Assembly: GCA_963824105.1 (NCBI GenBank)
Contig: CAWGNN010000010.1
Coordinates: forward strand, 124,001 to 188,000
Reading direction: 5' to 3'
DNA length: 64,000 nt
DNA from: CAWDVB01 sp963824105
Lineage (GTDB): Bacteria > Actinomycetota > Actinomycetes > Propionibacteriales > Nocardioidaceae
The translations under genes were made by a program, and so were the position numbers. Shown piece by piece: positions 16,043-22,250 of this stretch (its first letter is position 1; every line of letters starts with the position of its first letter). Under the pieces are notes generated by a model. The model was not told the origin of the DNA, did no database searches, and saw only the letters and a list, made by a program, of their open reading frames with translations.

Positions 16043-18238
16043 ATGGCTCTGACCGACGCGACTCGGCACGTCTTCGGGGGCATCGGGACCACCGGCACGG
16101 TGGTCTTCTATGTCCTCGCGACACTGTCGATCCTCTCCTTCTTGTATGGGGTCTGGCGTCGCGTCGCCAAGTACCGCCGCGGCCGGTCGGCCGGAAGGTG
16201 GTCGGCGATCAAGGCCGGCATCTTCGGGCGCCCGATGACCGGTGTGAAGTCCCGCTCCGACGGTGGCTCGGTGGCCGTGCTGGCCACCAACGTCACCATC
16301 GGGCGCGGGGCCCGCGCGGTGGGCTTGGCCCATTTCGGGGTCTTCTGGGGATTCATCGTGCTCTTCCTGGCCACGGTGATCCTGACCATCGACCACGACA
16401 TCGTGGGGCCGGCGTCGTACCTCCTCGTCGGTCACGTGGAGAGCTTCTTCCACGGCACCTTCTATCTGATCTACTCGTTCGTGGCCGACACCTTCGCGCT
16501 TGCGGCGGTGCTCGGACTGAGCTACCTGATCATCCGCCGGGCGTTCATCAAGCCGTGGCGGCTGAACTACACCCGGGCCCAGCAGCCCGAGGAGGGCTAC
16601 AGCCGCAAGCCGTTCGTGCTCGGTGACTGGCTCTTCGTGGGAGGGCTGGGACTGATCCTCCTGACCGGGCTCCTGACCGAGGCCTTCCGGATCATCGCGG
16701 GAGACTTCCCCACCTTCGAGGTGTGGTCCCCGGCCGGCTGGGTGATCGGTCGTCTGTTCAGCGCCCTGGGCCTGGGCGCGGGAGCGGCCGGTGCGGCCCA
16801 CACCGTGACCTGGTGGATCCACTCGGTCCTGGCGATGGGCTTCGTGGCGTACCTCCCGTTCTCCAAGGCGATGCACATGCTGGCCGACGGGGTGAACCTG
16901 CTGTCCCACGACCGCACCGCGACCCTGGGGCTTCCCGACCCGGTGATGCGCGACGGCGTGCCCTCGGGCTACCAGTCGATGACCGACTTCACCTGGAAGG
17001 AGCTGCTCGACCTCGACTCCTGCACCAAGTGCGGTCGTTGCCACGAGGTCTGCCCGGCTCGGACGGCCGGCGCCCCGCTCTCGCCGCGGGACGTCATCCT
17101 CGACCTGCGTCAGTGGGTCGATGTGCAGTCCGGTGGGGTTGCGGTTCTCGACCGAGAGCAGCGCCCGAACGGCAGCGGCCCGACGCTTCCGGGCGACGCC
17201 AGCGTCGCCGGCGACGTGATCTCGGCTCGCGCCCTGTGGTCGTGCACCACCTGCATGGCGTGCGTGCAGACCTGCCCGGTCGGCATCGAGCACGTCCCGA
17301 CCATCGTCCAGATGCGCCGCTCCCTGGTGGAGAAGGGCGACATGGACGCCAGCCTGCAGACGGCGCTGCAGAACCTCGCCGGACAGGGCAACTCGTTCGG
17401 CAAGTCAGCGCGGATGCGCACCCGCTGGACCAAGGGCCTGGACTTCAAGATCAAGGACGCCCGCAAGGAGCCGGTGAAGTACCTCTGGTTCGTCGGGGAC
17501 TACGCGTCGTTCGACGACCGGCTCGCGGAGAACTCCCGGACCTTGGCCACCCTGCTCAATAGAGCCGGGGTCGACTTCGGCCTGCTCTACGAGGGGGAGT
17601 GGAACTCCGGCAACGACGTTCGCCGGGTGGGTGAGGAGGGCCTCTACGAGATGCTCACCGAGCACAACATCGCAGAGCTCGAGAACGCTCAGTTCGAGGA
17701 GATCTTCACCACTGACCCGCACTCGCTCAACGCGCTGCGCAACGAGTACCCGAAGCTCGGTGCGGAGTACAAGGTGTGGCACTACACCGAGCTGATCGCG
17801 CACCTGCTCGAGGCCGGTGACCTGGACGCCAAGCCCCTGGGGCTCAACGTCACCTACCACGACCCGTGCTACCTGGCCCGCTACAACGGGGTCACCCAGG
17901 CGCCACGGCGAATCCTGGAGGCGCTGGGCTGCACCCTCGAGGAGATGCCGCGCAACGGCACCAACACCTTCTGCTGCGGCGCCGGCGGCGGCCGGATCTG
18001 GATGGACGACTCCTTCCTCAAGGAGCGCCCGAGCGAGAACCGCATGAAGGAAGCGATGACGCTCGACGTCTCCAACTTCGTGGTGACCTGCCCGAAGGAC
18101 TTCACGATGTTCAGCGACGCCGCCAAGAACACCGGAGCAGATCAGCAGATGGACGTCGTCGACGTCATCCAGCTGGTGCTGAAGGCGGTCGGAGGCCCGG
18201 CCGAGCCGGAGCCGCAACCGGAGGAAGTGCCGGCATGA
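16043..18238 (+). CDS. emo: Membrane FeS ETF:menaquinone oxidoreductase (EtfD/EMO-like)
   Basis: The 731-residue protein has an N-terminal membrane domain like the cytochrome b-type subunit of nitrate reductase. About five to six hydrophobic segments lie in residues 15-290, with histidines that could ligate heme b. A ferredoxin domain follows with CX2CX2CX3C motifs at about residues 327-337 and 401-411. The C-terminus is HdrD-like with two CCG halves (DPCYLARYN near 607 and FCCGAGGG near 643). Actinobacterial EtfD has this same layout and oxidises ETF. Here it would pass electrons from sHdr-EtfAB into menaquinone. Confidence 0.87.
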   Translation: MALTDATRHVFGGIGTTGTVVFYVLATLSILSFLYGVWRRVAKYRRGRSAGRWSAIKAGIFGRPMTGVKSRSDGGSVAVLATNVTIGRGARAVGLAHFGVFWGFIVLFLATVILTIDHDIVGPASYLLVGHVESFFHGTFYLIYSFVADTFALAAVLGLSYLIIRRAFIKPWRLNYTRAQQPEEGYSRKPFVLGDWLFVGGLGLILLTGLLTEAFRIIAGDFPTFEVWSPAGWVIGRLFSALGLGAGAAGAAHTVTWWIHSVLAMGFVAYLPFSKAMHMLADGVNLLSHDRTATLGLPDPVMRDGVPSGYQSMTDFTWKELLDLDSCTKCGRCHEVCPARTAGAPLSPRDVILDLRQWVDVQSGGVAVLDREQRPNGSGPTLPGDASVAGDVISARALWSCTTCMACVQTCPVGIEHVPTIVQMRRSLVEKGDMDASLQTALQNLAGQGNSFGKSARMRTRWTKGLDFKIKDARKEPVKYLWFVGDYASFDDRLAENSRTLATLLNRAGVDFGLLYEGEWNSGNDVRRVGEEGLYEMLTEHNIAELENAQFEEIFTTDPHSLNALRNEYPKLGAEYKVWHYTELIAHLLEAGDLDAKPLGLNVTYHDPCYLARYNGVTQAPRRILEALGCTLEEMPRNGTNTFCCGAGGGRIWMDDSFLKERPSENRMKEAMTLDVSNFVVTCPKDFTMFSDAAKNTGADQQMDVVDVIQLVLKAVGGPAEPEPQPEEVPA

Positions 18239-18272
18239 GACCCATGACGACTCTGTGGGCGGGTGAGCAGCG

Positions 18273-18557
18273 ATGATGCGCTGCCCCTACTGCGAGGTGG
18301 AGACCAGCATCCGTGCGCTCCACGCCCACTTGGCCGACGATCACGCCCAGGAGGTCAAGTCCGAGCCATACCTGGACTACACGGCGTACGTTGTCACGTG
18401 TCCGACGTGTGGCGAAAGCTACCGGCGGCAGATGCGCAAGAGCGCGAAAGACGCAGAGTTCGTCACCGAGTTCGACCGCGACATCCGACTGGTCGCGTTC
18501 GACATGCTGATCAACCATCTACTCGTCGAGCATCTGGAAGAGCAGACCCTTTCCTAA
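18273..18557 (+). CDS. Small zinc-finger protein in the sHdr cluster
   Basis: The 94-residue protein has two treble-clef-like half sites: CPYC near the N-terminus with HAHLADDH, and CPTC near residue 43 with HLLVEH at the end. The two CxxC...HxxxxH pairs look like two C2H2-type zinc fingers. No enzyme motif or signal peptide is present. It lies 34 bases after emo and 10 before the second lbpA, so it is co-transcribed. A regulatory or scaffolding role is possible; I do not recognise the family. Confidence 0.7.
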   Translation: MMRCPYCEVETSIRALHAHLADDHAQEVKSEPYLDYTAYVVTCPTCGESYRRQMRKSAKDAEFVTEFDRDIRLVAFDMLINHLLVEHLEEQTLS

Positions 18558-18567
18558 GGAGTACCCC

Positions 18568-19005
18568 GTGGCCACCATCCGCAGTTGCAACATCCCCGAC
18601 GACCTGTACTACCTCGTCGAGAAGCACGTCTGGGCGCGCAAGGTGGGAGACCTGGTCGAGGTCGGCCTGACCGACGTCGCGCAGAACCTCGCCAAGGGCA
18701 TGATCTCGGTCACCCCGAAGAAGGTCGGCAGGTCGCTCCGCGCCGAGCAGAGTGTGGCGACCGTGGAGTCCGGCAAGTGGGTCGGCCCGGTCCCCACCCC
18801 CGTCGCCGGCGAGATCGCCGAGATCAACCAGGCCGTCGTGGCGAATCCCGGCCTGATCAACTCCGACCCGTACGGCGAGGGCTGGGTCGCCCGGATCGCC
18901 GCGGCGGACTGGGACGCAGACTCGGTGAGCCTGAGCACCGGAGCAGAAGGAGTGGCGGCCTACGAGGCCTTCCTCGAGGCGCAAGGGATCAGCTGCGACG
19001 GCTGA
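18568..19005 (+). CDS. lbpA: Lipoate-binding protein LbpA (GcvH-like), copy 2
   Basis: The 145-residue protein is GcvH-like. The lipoyl hairpin reads VATVESGKWVGPVPTPV with Lys70 as the modified lysine, EKHVW is the conserved N-terminal strand, and NSDPYGEGWVA follows. Its core is much closer to copy 3 than to copy 1 (both carry KWVGP and PTP). The GTG start has AAGGAG about 8 bases upstream. A C-terminal helix ending in Cys143 is an addition relative to GcvH. It is a likely sulfur-presenting partner of sHdr. Confidence 0.88.
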   Translation: MATIRSCNIPDDLYYLVEKHVWARKVGDLVEVGLTDVAQNLAKGMISVTPKKVGRSLRAEQSVATVESGKWVGPVPTPVAGEIAEINQAVVANPGLINSDPYGEGWVARIAAADWDADSVSLSTGAEGVAAYEAFLEAQGISCDG

Positions 19006-19023
19006 TGGGCAGATAGGAACCCC

Positions 19024-19479
19024 ATGACCGAACAGGTGTGGCGAGGGTGCGTGGTGCCGGAGGACCGGCTCTACGACCTGGAGCTGCACGTGTGGGTGGT
19101 TCCCGATGGCGACGACGTCGTCATCGGGATGACCGACGTCGCCCAGAGCCGGGGCGGACGGCTGGTCACCGCGAGCTTCAAGAGGCTCGGCCGCACTCTC
19201 GACAGGGGTCACACCGTGGCCGTGGTGGAGAGTGCGAAGTGGGTGGGGCCGTTCCCTACCCCCTTGAGCGGCGTCCTGGTGGAAACCAACCAAGCAGGCT
19301 TCGAGGCCGACATCCTGGCCGCCAACAAGGATCCGTACGGCAAGGGCTGGATGGCTCGTATCCGTCCCACGGACTTCGAGGGCGAGCGGCATTTCCTGAC
19401 CGACGGAGCGGACGCCTACGAGGCGTACCTCCCGTTCATCGACGACAACAACATCAACTGCTTCCGGTGCACGGACTAG
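19024..19479 (+). CDS. lbpA: Lipoate-binding protein LbpA (GcvH-like), copy 3
   Basis: The 151-residue protein carries the lipoyl hairpin VAVVESAKWVGPFPTP with Lys72 as the attachment site, LHVWV in the N-terminal strand and KDPYGKGWMA. A C-terminal tail with NINCFRCTD adds a CxxC pair absent from the other copies, which could form a disulfide or bind metal. It lies 18 bases after copy 2. Three LbpA genes in one cluster is unusual; they could serve different sulfur donors or different sites of the sHdr complex. Confidence 0.87.
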   Translation: MTEQVWRGCVVPEDRLYDLELHVWVVPDGDDVVIGMTDVAQSRGGRLVTASFKRLGRTLDRGHTVAVVESAKWVGPFPTPLSGVLVETNQAGFEADILAANKDPYGKGWMARIRPTDFEGERHFLTDGADAYEAYLPFIDDNNINCFRCTD

Positions 19480-19513
19480 ACGGCCGGCGGAGAGAGGAGC
19501 CTGGAAGGTGTCC

Positions 19514-19651
19514 ATGGAGGGCGAGCCGGAAGGCACAGGGGCGGCGGGTGTGCGGCCGCCGCGATGGATGATCCCGCTGATCGTGATCTTCGCTATCTAC
19601 CTGGGGTTCCGCCTCGTTGAAGCTGTCATGTGGCTTGCAGGCAGGTTGTGA
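19514..19651 (+). CDS. 45-residue single-span membrane peptide
   Basis: This short frame starts with ATG at 19514, about 5 bases after GGAAGG; an in-frame GTG at 19508 after GAGGAG is an alternative. After a 16-residue Gly/Glu-rich cytosolic head and the RPPRW junction, residues 19-40 form one hydrophobic helix containing IPLIVIFAIYLGF. The short tail ends AGRL. It fills the gap between lbpA copy 3 and dsrE3, with good ribosome-binding sites on both sides, so it is probably translated. The role is unknown; anchoring a soluble partner at the membrane is one idea. Confidence 0.6.
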   Translation: MEGEPEGTGAAGVRPPRWMIPLIVIFAIYLGFRLVEAVMWLAGRL

Positions 19652-19696
19652 GGTCGGTCGTGTGGCCGACCCGGATAACAACGGAGGTAATGCAAA

Positions 19697-20218
19697 GTGA
19701 GTGAGGCTATCAACGTCGGGACTCCCGACGACATTGATGACGACACGAAGAGAATGGCGATGATCTGCTGGAGCAGCGATCTCGACAAGGTCTGGCCCGT
19801 CCTGATCCTTGGGACGACCGCCGCTGCGTCCGGCATGGAAGTCGACATCTTCTTCACGTTCTGGGGCTTGCGGGTCCTGCAGCGCAACGACGTGCGCGTC
19901 ACCGGCGAGCGCTGGCAGCAGAAGATGGAGTCGATGGTGGACCGTGGTGGCACAGATCACCTGAAGCTCGGCAAGATCCACATGGGTGGCATGGGCACCA
20001 GCATGATCAAGGGCCTCGCCAGGGACTACAAGGTGGCCAGCCCGGGCGAGCTGCTCGAGATGGCGACCGACCTCGGCGTCCGCCTGCACCCGTGCCAGAT
20101 GACGATGGACCTCTACGGCATCAAGACCACGGACATGATCGACGGTTTGCAGCCCTGCATCGGCGCTGCCAGCTTCCTCGACATGGCTGCGGACGCCGAC
20201 ATCACCCTGTTCATCTGA
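19697..20218 (+). CDS. dsrE3: DsrE3-type sulfurtransferase (DsrE/F/DrsH-like)
   Basis: The 173-residue protein has the DsrE fold: ICWSSDLDKVW, the TTAAASGMEVDIFFTFWG strand-helix-strand, and HPCQMTMDLYGI carrying Cys133. Cys24 and Cys154 are additional. The long central loop (about residues 60-115) and this signature match the DsrE3/DsrE-F-DrsH group that partners TusA in sulfur transfer. The GTG start at 19697 is 9 bases after GGAGG. With tusA and dsrE at the front, this gives the cluster two DsrE-type proteins. Confidence 0.82.
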   Translation: MSEAINVGTPDDIDDDTKRMAMICWSSDLDKVWPVLILGTTAAASGMEVDIFFTFWGLRVLQRNDVRVTGERWQQKMESMVDRGGTDHLKLGKIHMGGMGTSMIKGLARDYKVASPGELLEMATDLGVRLHPCQMTMDLYGIKTTDMIDGLQPCIGAASFLDMAADADITLFI

Positions 20219-20230
20219 GCTCGTGGCGCT

Positions 20231-20887
20231 GTGACCACTGTCCTGCTCATTGGTGCCGACACCTGGGTGGCAGGGCGACTCTCACGGTTGGGTCCGACGG
20301 TGCAGGGGGACGAGACGACCCTCAGTGTCGACGACCCGGACGTCGTTGTGGTCGACCTTGCGGTCGACCGCGCGCTCGATCGTGTCCGATCGGCTCGCAA
20401 GCGCTGGCCGCTCGCACTCGTCGCCGGGTATCTCACCGTGCCCGATGCCGAGCTGTGGCTGGACGCCCAGCGAGCGGGGTGTGACCTGGTGGCCAACCGA
20501 GGCGCTCTGGTCAACCGATTGCGCCCGATGCTCCGGACCGGAGGGTCGGGGCGCAAACGGTATCCTCTGCTCGGCGAGGCGGATCTCGCCGGGCGGCTCG
20601 GTTTCGTCGCCCGCGTCGAGGACACGCCGGCGGGGCCGGTTGCCGTCTACCGAGTGGACGGCGAGCTCTTCGCCTGCGCGGACGTCTGCCCCCACCAAGG
20701 GGCCGTCCTCTCGCAGGGAGAGTTCGAGGCCGGCATCGTGACCTGTCCCCGGCACGGCAGCCAGTTCGACGTCCGGACCGGAAGCCGGACTCGAGGTCCG
20801 GCGGACGACGACATTGCCCGATTTCGTCTCGACATCGACGCCGGCCAGCTGTTCCTCATGGTGGATCAGCCGGACCGGCAGGAGTAG
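20231..20887 (+). CDS. Receiver-like domain fused to a Rieske 2Fe-2S domain
   Basis: The 218-residue protein has a Rieske ferredoxin domain at residues 115-215. The ligands are Cys153-Pro-His155 and Cys172-x2-His175, with the usual LSQGEFE and GSQFDVRTG around them. Residues 1-100 look like a degenerate response-regulator receiver: MTTVLLIGAD, a VVVVDL strand where the phosphoacceptor would sit, and LALVAGYLT. The acidic pocket is incomplete, so phosphorylation is doubtful. It probably starts with the GTG at 20231. The Rieske part could be an extra electron carrier for sHdr, or a redox sensor. I know no standard family with this fusion. Confidence 0.75.
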   Translation: MTTVLLIGADTWVAGRLSRLGPTVQGDETTLSVDDPDVVVVDLAVDRALDRVRSARKRWPLALVAGYLTVPDAELWLDAQRAGCDLVANRGALVNRLRPMLRTGGSGRKRYPLLGEADLAGRLGFVARVEDTPAGPVAVYRVDGELFACADVCPHQGAVLSQGEFEAGIVTCPRHGSQFDVRTGSRTRGPADDDIARFRLDIDAGQLFLMVDQPDRQE

Positions 20888-20898
20888 GGGTTGATCGA

Positions 20899-21258
20899 AT
20901 GGCCAGCGACCACGGCGAGATGGTGGCCTTGCACGCCCACCTGTGCAAGGCGATCGCCGATCCCAAGCGACTGATGATCCTCGACGAGCTGCGCGACGGC
21001 CCGCTGTCGGTCAACGAGATCGCCGAGAGGATCGGCGTCTCCCAGCCGAACGCGAGCCAGCACCTGGCGATCCTGAGGGATCGCAACGTTGTGTGGACCT
21101 CCCGGTCGGGCAGCAGCGTGCACTACGCGCTCACCTCGCCGAAGGTGCTGGCAGCGGTGGATCTGCTGCGGGAGTTCATGGCCGACTTCATGAGCATCCC
21201 GATGCCGATCCGTTCCGTTTCTGAAGATGACGAACTCGGGCGAGCAGCCTCCGACTGA
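20899..21258 (+). CDS. ArsR-family transcriptional regulator (sHdrR/SoxR-like)
   Basis: The 119-residue winged-helix protein shows the ArsR core: KAIADPKRLMILDELRDG, IAERIGVSQPNASQHLAILRD and the wing RSGSSVHYAL. It lies 11 bases after the Rieske gene as the last gene before a strong hairpin. ArsR-type repressors control sHdr and Sox operons in proteobacteria and use a pair of cysteines to sense sulfur species. Here only Cys16 is present, so an intramolecular disulfide or trisulfide is impossible. Likely targets are its own cluster and the gap before tusA. Confidence 0.85.
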   Translation: MASDHGEMVALHAHLCKAIADPKRLMILDELRDGPLSVNEIAERIGVSQPNASQHLAILRDRNVVWTSRSGSSVHYALTSPKVLAAVDLLREFMADFMSIPMPIRSVSEDDELGRAASD

Positions 21259-21285
21259 GCACCACCGCCGAACCGGCGCTTCTCG

Positions 21286-21323
21286 ACGTCACCGCGGGCC
21301 CTACCTCCGGCCCGCGGTGACGT
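21286..21323. terminator. Strong bidirectional hairpin terminator
   Basis: A perfect 15-bp stem ACGTCACCGCGGGCC / GGCCCGCGGTGACGT encloses the 8-base loop CTACCTCC and is followed by TTGTGTGTT. It lies between the end of the arsR gene (21258) and the convergent secreted-protein gene (ends 21350), so it closes both transcripts and marks the right edge of the sulfur cluster. Confidence 0.85.
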
Positions 21324-21349
21324 TGTGTGTTCAGGCCCGCGTCACGGAG

Positions 21350-21886
21350 TCACGCGGTGGGACACAGGTGCACGTCCGGGTTGTACTCGTGGAACATGCC
21401 GTTCGGGTTCGGCTTCCACACGTAGGCGTGCAGCTCGTAGATCGGCGTGCCGTCGGGAAGGTTGGACGGCTCGAACGTCTGCCCGAACAGGCTCGGCGCC
21501 GCGGAGGCGGCGGACTGCAGCTCGACGTACTCGACGGCGACCAGCTTGTTGGTGACGGGGTCGAAGACCAGGATGTTCGGCTCTCCGGCGACCGGGGCGT
21601 TGCCCAGCGTGGCGGGGTCCAAGATCCAGTGGTTGCCCATCCCGCCGTTGTTGTCACCGGTCCCCGGGTTGTCGAAGCACGGCAGGGGGAGCTTCTGCCA
21701 GCCACCGGCCGCTGCGAGGTCCGTGGTGTGGAACGGCGCGCTGTACTGCCGGGCGGCGGACAGCTCGGCCTGGATCTGTCCGGAGGTGGTGGGGTGGGCC
21801 GAAGCCGGCGTGGCGAGCCCCGCAGCGATCGTTGCGGCAACGGCCGCGGCGATGGCGGCTGTCCTGCGCAGTGAATGGGTGAACAT
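21350..21886 (-). CDS. Secreted protein of unknown function
   Basis: The 178-residue protein begins with a classic signal peptide: MFTHSLRR, a hydrophobic alanine-rich core, and cleavage after ASA near residue 30. The mature part contains CFDNPGTGDNNGG, HWILDP, PEPNILVFDP-like segments and HAYVWKPNPNGMFHEYNPDVHLC. Only two cysteines remain and could form a disulfide. I do not recognise the family. It lies 2 bases after the DUF4242 gene on the same strand, so the two form an operon. Confidence 0.7.
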   Translation of the reverse strand: MFTHSLRRTAAIAAAVAATIAAGLATPASAHPTTSGQIQAELSAARQYSAPFHTTDLAAAGGWQKLPLPCFDNPGTGDNNGGMGNHWILDPATLGNAPVAGEPNILVFDPVTNKLVAVEYVELQSAASAAPSLFGQTFEPSNLPDGTPIYELHAYVWKPNPNGMFHEYNPDVHLCPTA

Positions 21887-21888
21887 GA

Positions 21889-22140
21889 CTATGCCCCTTC
21901 CTGCACCGGGTAGATCTCGTCGGCGACCAGTCCGTGGGCCTCCTTGTGGACCAGGTTCGCGGCGTCGGCATCCGGGGCGTCGACCAGGCAGAAGATCTTG
22001 CCCTGGGACTCGTCGACCCAGTAGCGCAGGTACTGCACGTGGTGGGCGCCTTGGGTCTGCAGGTCGGCCATATGGGCCTTGGCGACGTCATCGACGGCGA
22101 CGCCCCCGTCGATGTTGTGCACATCCATGAAGAGCGGCAT
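21889..22140 (-). CDS. DUF4242 (SCO4226-like, nickel-binding type) protein
   Basis: The 83-residue protein matches DUF4242: MPLFMDVHNI at the N-terminus, a central VQYLRYWVDE strand, LVDAPDADAANLVHKEAHG, and ADEIYPV at the end. The structurally known member SCO4226 from Streptomyces binds nickel through histidines. The role in the cell is not established. It leads the two-gene operon with the secreted protein. Confidence 0.75.
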   Translation of the reverse strand: MPLFMDVHNIDGGVAVDDVAKAHMADLQTQGAHHVQYLRYWVDESQGKIFCLVDAPDADAANLVHKEAHGLVADEIYPVQEGA

Positions 22141-22250
22141 CTCGGGTTCCTTCCGGTCCCCGGTCCCCAGCGGACCGGCTCTCGCAAGGGAACCGTCCGA
22201 AGGCCCCGCCTCACATCGGCGACGATGCCCAGATTGGGCACCGAGACTGC

